From Magicicada septendecula (lineage: Eukaryota > Arthropoda > Insecta > Hemiptera > Cicadidae), in NCBI GenBank assembly GCA_034769895.1, contig CM068375.1:258447268-258511267 (forward strand): DNA of 64,000 nt. The letters are read 5' to 3'. A program made the translations under genes and the position numbers. This document shows positions 47,901-56,303 of the stretch, in pieces (position 1 is the stretch's first letter; every line of letters begins with the position of its first letter). A model generated the notes under the pieces. The model was not told where the DNA came from, did no database searches, and saw only the letters and a program-made list of their open reading frames with translations.

Positions 47901-48248
47901 TTATCTCTACCACATTAATTAATTCATCTCAAATTCTTTAATTCAATCAAGTATTTAAAACACAACATTACTTTAATTACAATTCCAAAACAATTACAGT
48001 TCATTTATTACAACCTCTCATTATTTATTTAATCTGATAAAATATTATTATTATTAAATCAATTTCTACTACATATACACATTGTTCACCTAAAACACAT
48101 TTTACAACACAAACACAATTAATTTCACTATAAACTTATTTACAATTGTTTGTCATTATTTTTCTGTTTACCACGCCTCATTTCATAAGTTAGCCATGTC
48201 ATCACCATAAACTAAAATATTTAAAATGTCCATTCACTGATTTTTTAT
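44926..48248 (-). other. Non-coding interior of LTR element 2
   Basis: 3.3 kb of AT-rich DNA in the pol position with stops in all frames and no pol remnants, apart from one GC-richer island described separately. Confidence 0.6.
46090..46500 (-). other. GC-rich island with hairpin potential inside LTR element 2
   Basis: About 400 bp of balanced composition in very AT-rich surroundings. It has a 10-bp inverted pair ACAGCTATGG (46391-46400) and CCATAGCTGT (46436-46445). A further pairing candidate is TGATGTCCAAGGACACCAGT near 46236. Frames of 75-81 codons on both strands look unlike any known protein. It could be a structured RNA or a captured sequence. No counterpart seen in element 1. Confidence 0.4.
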
Positions 48249-49100
48249 TTAACCCCCATCATCGTACAATAGTCTTACTTTTATATAACAATAATTATCG
48301 TCTTTAATTACACTCATTTCATTATTATTATTTATATAATAATTCTTTAATATTTTAACTTGTTCCATAAAACCCACATAATAATCTACTGGACTATCCC
48401 ACATTATTATTAAATCATATAGCCTGTCTACATCATTAGTTTTGCCTGTATTATTATCTATCACCCTTAAGCATTTTAACCTCTCAATTTCAGCATCCTC
48501 TATTATTAATACTCCACGTCTATGCACAGGTAAGCATTCAATATAATTATCAACGTTATCATTACTTATTTCTGCACTATCTTCATAACAAGGTAAGTCT
48601 TTCATATCATCTATTTTTTCAAATTTTAACTTCTCTTTTAACTCCTTATAGCTTCTACTTAACGTGAATATCTCTATCTCCCTATCTACAAACAACTCTC
48701 TTTCTAAATATCTCTCACCATAACGCCATATCACATTTTCTCTACCATCCCATACAGAGGGTACTACTATATTAAAACACCTCCTGGTTCTTCCAGGAAC
48801 AACACAAAAATTCAAAGGACAATTATTGGTAGAACACTTATCTACCCAATACATTTCGTGAAGACCTTTCTTCACCCCCCACAACTCCACGGGAAAATTT
48901 TACCCTCTGCAACCCCTCTACCTGTAAACTCTCTTCATACTCTCTTTCTAACTGATTAACACTCACTAACATTCCATTGTTACAATCTGCTTCAACTAAA
49001 ACTTCATTAGAACTCTCAATATTCACAACTTTATTCTCTAACACCACATTCTTAATTATATTATTGTTATTCTCCCCTTTTACTGCAACATTTGACTCAC
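48249..49100 (-). pseudogene. ORF2 of LTR element 2, conserved DDGG-ending protein of unknown family
   Basis: Two overlapping frames form one protein. The upstream frame (to about 48885) reads NGMLVSVNQLEREYEESLQV; the downstream frame (48249-48890) reads NIVVPSVWDGRENVIW, EIFTLSRSYKELKEKL, MKDLPCYED and ends YIKVRLLYDDGG. Each block aligns with ORF2 of LTR element 1. One shift near 48885 splits it and no ATG is present at the expected start. The frame opens just after the end of ORF1. This copy preserves the C-terminal third that is broken in element 1. No known domain. Confidence 0.75.
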
Positions 49101-49111
49101 TACCGTAATTA

Positions 49112-49687
49112 TCACTTTACCTTCTTCTCAGTTACTTCATTAATTACATTCCCACTACACTTACCGGTATTTCTTGTAACGTTATCTACATCATCTTGTA
49201 TTTGTTTTATAGCTGTCTGGAAACGTTCATCAATACGTTTACATAATGCATTACTTAGATCATCAAACTTTACATTTATACTCTTCTCAAACTTGATATT
49301 TTGTTCTTTAAGTTCTTTAAAATTAGTATCATTTTTAACATACTGTTGTTCACATTTTATTTTCTGTTCATTAATGTCATTACTTAATTTGTCAAATTTA
49401 CTATTAAACGGTTCGTCATTGGCATCAAAACGTTTACTCATAAAATTCATTATATCGGCCAATGACGGTTCTCTTATTTTTGTAACTAAAGGAGTCGATT
49501 TTGCTTCAGAATTATCTATCATTATGTAATCGGTTACGTTACTTTCCGTCACTAATTGACTGTTTGAATCAGCTGTTTGAATTGACTGCCCTACTTCATT
49601 CACACTCAGTGACGGGTTCATTGACCCAAGGCCACTCTCACTCGTAGCCGAGTCTAACAAATTAATTTCTTTTTCGTTATCAGACAT
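49112..49687 (-). CDS. ORF1 of LTR element 2, coiled-coil protein of unknown family
   Basis: Intact 191-residue frame from ATG at 49687 to TGA at 49112, beginning MSDNEKEINLLDS. The N-terminal 70 residues are polar and acidic (Asp, Ser, Thr). From about residue 75, hydrophobic residues recur with heptad-like spacing (MNFMSKRFDANDEPF, KFDKLSNDINEQKIK, VKFDDLSNALCKRIDERF), strongly suggesting a coiled coil. It ends VTEKKVK and corresponds to ORF1 of LTR element 1, which ends NIENKKVRQW. No zinc knuckle or capsid motif seen. Possibly a gag substitute; that role is a guess. Confidence 0.75.
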   Translation of the reverse strand: MSDNEKEINLLDSATSESGLGSMNPSLSVNEVGQSIQTADSNSQLVTESNVTDYIMIDNSEAKSTPLVTKIREPSLADIMNFMSKRFDANDEPFNSKFDKLSNDINEQKIKCEQQYVKNDTNFKELKEQNIKFEKSINVKFDDLSNALCKRIDERFQTAIKQIQDDVDNVTRNTGKCSGNVINEVTEKKVK

Positions 49688-49896
49688 TTTTAACTGATTA
49701 TAACTTATTTTTACTTATGGTATAACTACAATTGGTTAATCCTCCCTTCAAAACATTATACTATAACATAAATCTTACACCATAATTACGTAAATTTTAC
49801 GTAAATTAAATTTTGCTGCTTTCACAACCGGATTTCACTTCCTGCACTGTCAAAATAGGCCGGTGTAATACAATTTATTGTTATATTACATCCTAC

Positions 49897-49909
49897 GGTC
49901 ACGGCACCA
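49897..49909 (-). other. Primer-binding site, tRNA-His type
   Basis: On the minus strand TGGTGCCGTGACC begins one base inside the 5' LTR. It is complementary to the 3' end of animal tRNA-His (…GGTCACGGCA + CCA). Complementarity beyond 13 nt is partial. Confidence 0.7.
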
Positions 49910-49910
49910 T

Positions 49911-51090
49911 TGTAACTTTATACTTTAAATTGATAATAAATAAATTTTATACTTCCATCTACCTTAAGTTCTTATATATGTGTCGGTCGGATCTCTGGTG
50001 GTGGACTAACCCCGTTCGTACGACGAACTGATCAGTGCAGCAAATGAAATGAGGTGTTTGCAAATAACTTGTTTAACAAATTATATAATATAGTAGATAA
50101 CATTTTATTTTGTATTAATGTGACATTTAGTACTCAAACTTCTTTCTATGCATGAAATATAAAAAAAATGTAAACCCTTTCACATTATTATTTTTAACAT
50201 ATGAAATATATCATTATCATTTTTATCTACATAAAAACTTTAACTATCTAACATCTATCATTCTAAGAGAACCAATACCTTTTATTTTTTCTTATATACA
50301 CACACGACTCACATACAAAATTATTTGAGATCTCATTTTATTTTCTTTTTAGTTTATACCCAAAATTTTTAACTGTTATTTTCATCGCCCATTTATAAAA
50401 AAAAAACTGTTGCACATTTAAAACTTACGTGGTCCAACGCCGTTGCGTCACGCGTGTTTACGCACTTTCACTGCGAATAATATCGTTAAAGTTTGTTCAT
50501 TGTTCTTGTCTTATTAACTCCTAACTTATTCTTCTATCACATTTGATGAAATTTAATACGTTTTATTAAAATTAGACTCGGTTTTTTATGAGTCGAGTCT
50601 AATACGACCGGTGGGGTGATGACTGGGCTAAAAGTGCGAACAAGACTCCCCACTATACCCTTTTGATGAACGGGAAGGCACTGCCGTCAGACTGCGAATT
50701 TTTCGTCGCCGTACACGGAAGTATGGACTGTCCATGTGCCAAGTTAACCAGCGACGTTAGGCGGTGACGATATTAGAGGCTTAGGTGGGTGGAGCCTCTT
50801 CGTTGATTTCCTCCATCTCCAAAGCACATGGCAAGAAAATCTTTCTGCTTAGCCATTTTTGTAGCGTTGGTTCCAATACGTGACATATACGTTGTAGCGT
50901 ATACAATACGTGACAATTATTCGGTTCACAACCAAGTATTGCGTTCTCCGACTACACCCAGCCCAAAAAGTTATGTTACCGTTCATTGTTTGAATCCAAC
51001 ACTATTTCACATGGGACTTGCAATGTTGATACTAAAGAAATTTAAATAAATTTAATAAAAAAATTAAAGCCCCCATTTTGACACATTACA
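49911..51090 (-). repeat. 5' LTR of LTR element 2
   Basis: 1,180 bp, paired with 43461-44658. The hairpin ATTAGACTCG/CGAGTCTAAT recurs at 50571-50603. Confidence 0.95.
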
Positions 51091-51740
51091 AGTAGAGGCT
51101 AGCAAAGTGGCATTGTAAAACCTCATTTGGAGGCCAAATTGCTTTTCAAAAGCTGTCCTTTTAGTGGACTCTAAGTCTGCCATCCAGCCAACATTCTCTA
51201 ATACAGGAGCAACATCCAGGAGCACACTGGAAGCAAGACGACTCACCAGGCAGCTTACAGCACTTAACAAGGAGATAGTTATTCAGTGGTCCCATCTCAC
51301 ATAGGCATCTCGGGAAATGAGACAGCGGACACCTTGGCAAAGCGAGGGACAATGCTCTACCACCGGGAAAGTACCCATGACTTCAGCACTCTAAGAAGAC
51401 TGATGACAAGGAAAACAAACTCTCTCTTCCTGGAAGAAGCAAGAAACATATAAGAAAGAAAAACATGGTCAGGGTTTGAACAGTTATGGAATAACAATTG
51501 TAGAAAACCCAGGAAGGAAGCAGTTGCCAACTTTAGACTGCAAACTGGCCATGACTGTCTCTCAGTGCATCTCTACAAATTAAAAATTTCCACCACAGAA
51601 GAATGTGTATTGTGCAGGAGAGAATACTCAAAAATGAATAAAAATCATCTGTTGGAGTGTGTGAAGCTGAACCGGGAACTGCAAGAACTCAGAAATTACA
51701 GTGGTCTTTATTGGGAAGCTCGGTACCAAATGGGTTAAAT
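51091..51740 (+). pseudogene. LINE RNase H remainder and terminal zinc knuckle
   Basis: Continues from SYDAEV at 43460: EASKVAL, FSKAVLLVDSKSAIQ (RNase H Asp), STLEARRLTRQLTALNKEIV, SHIGISGNETADTLAKRGT (about 51293-51350) and the knuckle ECVLCRREY, then NHLLECVKL (51600-51670). It ends YWEARYQMG and TAA at 51737. Two frame breaks. Resumption in frame with the left part proves that LTR element 2 is an insertion. Confidence 0.88.
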
Positions 51741-51794
51741 GTACCAAAGGGGAGCCATTGGAAAACAAACAAACAACAACAACGACATCCTAAA

Positions 51795-51857
51795 TTAACA
51801 GACACAATTCAAATCACACATACTATTTGAACATATCACACCGCATGCACACGCGTG

Positions 51858-51892
<35 letters not shown>

Positions 51893-52068
51893 CATAGATC
51901 TTTCGAATGGCGGCGCCGCCACCAAGAACAAGACGGACAGCGCTCCTAATGGCAGCCTCTGACGAAGCTTGTAATAAGCGAAAACTGGTATGGCTACAAT
52001 GTAAAAATTTTACATGTTTACCAATAAAAAACTTAGTGTTCTGAGTCAGTAGTATTATACTTCTATTT
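51795..52068 (+). pseudogene. Penelope endonuclease end and right terminal repeat
   Basis: The reading continues from 41767 across the 14-bp duplicate: NDILN, then QTQFKSHTLFEHIT. After a CG/CA microsatellite (51846-51892) comes the terminal repeat with CTGACGAAGCTTGTAATAAG and CGAAAACTGG, a hammerhead-like core, and the end TACTTCTATTT at 52068. Confidence 0.8.
51846..51892. repeat. (CG)n(CA)n microsatellite
   Basis: CACGCGTGCGCGCGC followed by about 13 CA units, within the Penelope 3' region; Z-DNA prone. Confidence 0.95.
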
Positions 52069-52300
52069 AGATAATGAAAGAAATTCTCTATTAGGGAACC
52101 ATTCCTTAAATTGTGGATAAACTTGGATTTTAAGGACATTTCTATACTAGACCAGCATCTTAATACCTTGTATATACGATATATATCCTAGTTCTTTTAG
52201 AATAGATGCAGCTTCAAATCATTATTGAGGTTGAGTGTTTCACTGTCTGTTCAAAACACTGGCAGTGAAACACCTTATCTTTTAATTGGCATACATGTTG
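52069..52300 (-). pseudogene. Tc1-like transposase, middle part
   Basis: On the minus strand, TVKHSTSIMI then SCIYSKRTRIYIV (about 52255-52180) matches the Tc1 block before the second catalytic Asp (..VKHPTSIMIWSC..). KIQVYPQFKEWFPNREFLSL (52130-52070) runs exactly up to the Penelope insertion and continues at 40966. The N-terminal third is cut off by the LINE 3' end near 52305. Confidence 0.75.
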
Positions 52301-52304
52301 ACCA

Positions 52305-53630
52305 CTAGAAGAGCCAGAGCTGTTGGGTTGTGCGTCGTGAGACGACCCAATGGTTTCCTAGTACCGAGCCTCCGGTAGGGGCTCCTGCCTAGTGATCCTG
52401 TCCAGACGGAATATTATTTACTTAATTTTTAGTGGTCGCTACAATGACATGCTCGTACTAGGTCGACTAGTACAGTATTTGTCGAGGCCGTTTCCAAGAT
52501 TCACCTGGACGTGTTCGGTACTTGCCAAGGCCAGCTATGAGTGGGTTTGTCTGGGTCCTCGCAGCTCGGACGTAAAATTTACGTGCAAGTCGCTTCGCGG
52601 TGTCATCCAAGGAGCGGACACCGAGTCCTCTTCTCAAGAGACGAGAAGAAAACCGATAGGGGACTTTGTGGCCGCTAGCCGAAGACCTCTATCGAGAACG
52701 CTTTGCAACTTTCTTTTATGAACGGTTGCGAGGTAACCCCAGACGGGAAGAACGTAGGTAATGATCGGCAACAGATACGCGTTGACGATCAGCTTACCCA
52801 GCTTGCGGGTCATAGCCTTGTTGACAAGTATCGGAAACAGTTGCGCGAGACGAGCGGACGCTTTCTTTCGCATCGTCTCAGCGTGGGCACGACAGGTGAG
52901 CCGACGATCTAGGTGGACACCGAGGTACATAACTTCTCTCGACCAGGGCAAGTACGTTCTACCGAGTCTCACTCGGCCTCGTGGTTCTTTCCGGCGCTTT
53001 GTGAATAGCACCGCGGAGCTCTTGGTTTCGATGACGGCAACTTTCCAGCTTTCCGTCCACGTCGAATACGCATCGAGTGCGCGCTGAAGTCGTGGGATAG
53101 CTCTGTCAGCGTTCCGATCGGCGGTATAGACCGCCGTGTCGTCTGCAAACAGAGCCATCTGGACTCCAGGCTCTCTGGGTGCGTCGTTGACGTAACGGAG
53201 AACAGAAGAGGCCCTAGCACGCTACCTTGAGGTACCCCGGCTGTAATCCGTCTCTCGGAAGAGACATGGTCGTCTATTCGCACGCAGAAAGTCCTCTCCG
53301 TCAGAAAGCTAGCAATCAAGCGAAGGTAGCAATCTGGGAGCTGGATTTCCCGGAGCTTGAACAAGAGCCCGTCGTGCCAGACACTATCAAAGGCTTTTTA
53401 CACATCTAGGAAACAGGCGACAGTCTGCTCTTTCCGACACCCGGCTCCCGTGATGTATTCCACCAGTCTCATCAGCTGATGAGTGGTCGAATGCCCCACA
53501 CGGAAGCCGAACTGTTCGGGGACCAGTACATCGAAATTTCGTAGATGGTATAGTACACTCCGTTGTACGAGACGTTCGAGAACCTTTGACGTGGCAGACA
53601 GTAGACTAATGGGCCGGATGTTGACCACTT
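52305..53630 (-). pseudogene. Jockey-clade LINE A, 5' truncated, frameshifted
   Basis: The minus strand reads RPISLLSATSKVLERLVQRS (53613), EQFGFRVGHSTTHQLMRLVE, ITAGVPQGSVLGPLLFSV (about 53240) and the catalytic ALFADDTAVYTADRNADRAI (53155). YLGVHLDRRLTCRAHAE follows and the copy ends near 52640. At least three breaks (near 53400, 53190 and 52650). The 3' UTR shares GGCAGGAGC and CGACGCACAACC with LINE B, so they are one family. The start is inside RT, a typical 5' truncation. Confidence 0.88.
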
Positions 53631-56250
53631 TTTTTGTTTGCTCTGGGCTTTGCGGTTGTGCGTCGCAGAGACGAACCGCACGGTAACTGAGTTCCGAGCT
53701 ACCTTCTGGAGCTCCTGCCTCGTGGTCCTGCCCAAGTAGGGCGCGTGCTCTATAGCAGGCCGATTCTCGGCTGTTGTGCTAGCCTACACTAGCGCAATAT
53801 ACACCGAGGGCGTTTCCACGAATCACCTGGACGTATAAGGTACCTTCCCAGCCCAGTCACTAGAGGATTGTCTGGGAACCTCGCCGCACGTGCATAAAAT
53901 TTGCGTGCAAGCCGCCTGAAAGTGTCGTCTAAGGAGCGGACGCCAAGTCCTCTCCTTAGAAGGCGAGATGAGAAACGACGGGGGACTTTGGCCGCTAGCC
54001 GAAGGCACCTGTCGAGGACGCTCTGCAACTTCTTTTTATGCATTGCGGCGAGGTAACCCCAGACCGGGCAGGCGTAGGTAATGACCGGCAGCAGATACGC
54101 GTCGACGATCATCCTACCCAATTTCCTGGTCATGGCTGAGCTGATCAGGAGTGGAAACAGTGCGCACAGGCGAGTGGATGCTCGCTTAAGAACTGTCTGT
54201 GCGTGGGTACGCCAGGTGAGCCGACGGTCAAGGTGTAAGCCGAGGTACTTGACCTCGTTGGACCAGCGCAAGTACGTTCTGCCGATACGTAGCTGCCTAA
54301 CGGGGTTCTTCCGTCGCTTAGAGAATTCGACGGCTACACTCTTGGTGGCGTTGAGTAGCACTCTCCAATTCTCAGTCCAGTCCACAAGCGTGTCGAGCTG
54401 GCGCTGCAGTCGTAGGACGGCCCTTTCCTCATGACGATCGGCCGTAAATACGGCCGTGTCGTCAGCGAAGAGGGCCATCTGGACTCCAGGCTGTCTCGGC
54501 ACGTCGTTGACGTAGATCGAGAACAGAAGGGGGCCTAGAACACTACCTTGAGGGACGCCGGCTGTGATTCGTCTCTCGGAACAGACTGAATCGCCAACTC
54601 TCACGCAGAAGGTCCTCTCCGTCAGAAAGCTAGCAACCAGGTGGAGGTAGCAGTCCGGGAGCTGGACTTCCCTAAGCTTGAATAACAGGCCATCATGCCA
54701 TACGCTGTCGAAGGCTTTCTCAACATCTAAGAAACAGCCAACGGTCCGTTCTCTCCGACACCCGGCTTCCGTGATGCTTTCCACCAGTCTCATCAGTTGA
54801 TGAGTGGTCGAATGCCCCACACGAAAGCTGAACTGTTCGGGGACCAACACGTCAAAGTTGGTTAGATGTTCTCGTACACGACGCTGTACGAGGCGCTCAA
54901 AAACCTTGGACGTAGCGGAGAGTAGGCTAATAGGCCGGAGGTTTTCCGAGCGGGTGGTATCCTTTCCCTGCTTCGGGATCACGATAACCGTCGCCTTTCT
55001 CCATTTCTTGGGAAAGTAGGCCAGTCTAAGACACGCGTTGAACAAGTCAGTCAAGAATTGAACTCCAGGCTCGGGAAGAAGTCGTAGAGCGGTGTTGGTA
55101 ACACCGTCCGGGCCTGGAGCTTTTCTTGGCTGAAGTTCAGCGAGCCGATCTGAGACCTCTTCCAAAGAGATGGGTTCGGGCTCCGCCGTGATCGGAAGAG
55201 ACAGAAAGTCTTCCACAGCCATCTCGACTTGTTCGTCGAAGTCCCAGTCCATGGGCGGGTTGGGAGCGAACTGTCGCTCGAAACACAAGCCCAAGTACTC
55301 GGCCTTCTCCGGGCGACCCAGGAGTCGACCGAACGGTCCAACAATGGCGGGAAGTGGAGGTCGGCGCCTCCGTCCCGTCAATGCGGTAGGTATTCTGTAC
55401 GGGTGACTTTGCGGGTCCGCATCCCCCGTTCGGGCCACGTCGAGTTCCCAACAGCTACGTCGGAACGCCTGCAGACTGCCACGCAGTCGTCCGGTGAGCC
55501 GATTGTATGCTGCCTTATCGGCCGGATCACGGGTCCTCTGCCAACGTTTCCGGAAGTAATTCCTCTCGCGAGCGAGAAGAGAGACTTCCTCTGGGATGCG
55601 TTGGTAGTCAGGCGTGAAACCAGCTCGCGTACGTGAAGACACGCCTATAGCCGAGATGATTGCCTCTTCGATTCCCGCAACTGCTTCGTCTAGGAGGCGA
55701 ACGGAATCGAGTGGAGCCGCTGGCGGCAATCTACGGCACAAGGCCGGGCCGTAGCGATCCCAATCGATAACCTTCTTCTGGTCAGAACGTGCATAGGCGT
55801 GCTGGGTAGCGACGTGGACCAAGATAGGGTTGTGGTCGGATGTCAGCTCCGTAAGTGAGAATACCTCGACCGGACAGAAAACTCCTTGGGTCACCGCGAT
55901 ATCCAGAACATCGGGAGCCGCGTTAGGCCTTGATGGAAAGAACGTGGGTTGCGCTGGACCAAACACCATCGCCCGGCGCGATTCAACAAAACTGAGCAAG
56001 CGCCTCCCATTCGGAGTAGTCAGACGACTATTCCAAACGCGATACAGCAATCAGTGGGCACTGCCGCAAGGACGGGTTCAGGTGACAGATGTCGCCCGTT
56101 CCCAGTCCCGCGTGCAGACGCCGCGAGGCGTCGGTCGCTCCCCGCGAGGCAGAGAGCCTCCGTGCCAGTAATAGCGCGTAGCAGCGGCATTCAGCGCGGT
56201 CGGCATACTAGGAAGGGAGGAAGGAAGCAGCTTTACAGGTAAATTCTTGG
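53631..56250 (-). mobile_element. Jockey-clade LINE B, 5' truncated, with long open ORF2
   Basis: Same family and strand as LINE A and directly upstream of it. Its A-rich tail (CAAACAAAAAAA, about 53631-53642) abuts the truncated start of LINE A. GC-rich unlike its surroundings, as all three LINEs here are. The left limit of its 5' end near 56050-56250 is uncertain. Confidence 0.75.
53789..56050 (-). CDS. LINE B ORF2: endonuclease C-terminus and reverse transcriptase
   Basis: 753 residues open. Endonuclease end: VWNSRLTTPNGRRLLSFVES, DVLDIAVTQ and SLTELTSDHNPILV (residues 6-90). RT: RKAPGPDGVTNTALRLLPE (about 310), ENLRPISLLSATSKVFERL, EQFSFRVGHSTTHQLMRLVE, GCFLDVEKAFDSVWHDGLLF, RRITAGVPQGSVLGPLLFSI and catalytic ALFADDTAVFTADRHEERAV (about 530). 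YLGLHLDRRLTW and a tail with HKKKLQSVLDRCLR complete it. A stop (56051-56053) precedes the open part, so the endonuclease is incomplete and the copy cannot nick by itself. RT motifs look intact. Confidence 0.92.
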   Translation of the reverse strand: MLYRVWNSRLTTPNGRRLLSFVESRRAMVFGPAQPTFFPSRPNAAPDVLDIAVTQGVFCPVEVFSLTELTSDHNPILVHVATQHAYARSDQKKVIDWDRYGPALCRRLPPAAPLDSVRLLDEAVAGIEEAIISAIGVSSRTRAGFTPDYQRIPEEVSLLARERNYFRKRWQRTRDPADKAAYNRLTGRLRGSLQAFRRSCWELDVARTGDADPQSHPYRIPTALTGRRRRPPLPAIVGPFGRLLGRPEKAEYLGLCFERQFAPNPPMDWDFDEQVEMAVEDFLSLPITAEPEPISLEEVSDRLAELQPRKAPGPDGVTNTALRLLPEPGVQFLTDLFNACLRLAYFPKKWRKATVIVIPKQGKDTTRSENLRPISLLSATSKVFERLVQRRVREHLTNFDVLVPEQFSFRVGHSTTHQLMRLVESITEAGCRRERTVGCFLDVEKAFDSVWHDGLLFKLREVQLPDCYLHLVASFLTERTFCVRVGDSVCSERRITAGVPQGSVLGPLLFSIYVNDVPRQPGVQMALFADDTAVFTADRHEERAVLRLQRQLDTLVDWTENWRVLLNATKSVAVEFSKRRKNPVRQLRIGRTYLRWSNEVKYLGLHLDRRLTWRTHAQTVLKRASTRLCALFPLLISSAMTRKLGRMIVDAYLLPVITYACPVWGYLAAMHKKKLQSVLDRCLRLAAKVPRRFSSRLLRRGLGVRSLDDTFRRLARKFYARAARFPDNPLVTGLGRYLIRPGDSWKRPRCILR

Positions 56251-56303
56251 GCATGGTCAGATGGTGAATATGCAAATTTAGGTTTAAGTAATTTTACTTA
56301 AAG

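Larger units (their letters stand above)
43461..51090 (-). mobile_element. LTR element 2: relative of element 1, two novel ORFs, no pol
   Basis: 7.6 kb on the minus strand. LTRs 43461-44658 and 49911-51090 start TGTAATGTGTC and end AAGTTACA in element orientation (the left copy differs slightly) and are more diverged from each other than those of element 1. A 4-bp target duplication AGTA (43457-43460, 51091-51094) lies in the LINE RNase H codons. PBS is tRNA-His-like; the polypurine tract and hairpin lie beside the left LTR. ORF1 and ORF2 match those of element 1. About 3.3 kb of non-coding DNA replaces pol. Confidence 0.93.
41768..51780 (+). mobile_element. RNase H-bearing LINE (I/LOA-like), 5' truncated, split by LTR element 2
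   Basis: Flanked by a perfect 14-bp target duplication AACGACATCCTAAA (41754-41767 and 51781-51794), with a CAA-rich tail (AAACAAACAAACAACAACAA, to 51780). The element starts inside ORF2, so it is 5' truncated. It carries RT, RNase H and a terminal zinc knuckle. Occupied from 43461 to 51090 by LTR element 2. Confidence 0.92.
40967..52068 (+). mobile_element. Penelope-like element, 5' truncated, inserted in Tc1, with nested elements
   Basis: Left end: AATTCTTGGGTTTTGTTGTC and the family tail in reverse, then an inverted copy of the terminal repeat (41007-41105). A truncated RT/GIY-YIG gene follows, then a direct terminal repeat ending ATTT at 52068. A perfect 11-bp target duplication AGATAATGAAA is at 40956-40966 and 52069-52079. 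Removing the element with one duplicate restores the Tc1 frame (FPNREFLSLSHGDEISC). The interior is interrupted by a LINE from 41768 to 51780. Confidence 0.88.

Noticed and set aside
49092-49529. 145-codon plus-strand frame
   Set aside because: Antisense shadow of ORF1 of LTR element 2; low-complexity Phe/Leu/Ser translation.
54081-55636. Several plus-strand frames of 70-135 codons
   Set aside because: Shadows of the GC-rich LINE B ORF2 on the other strand.
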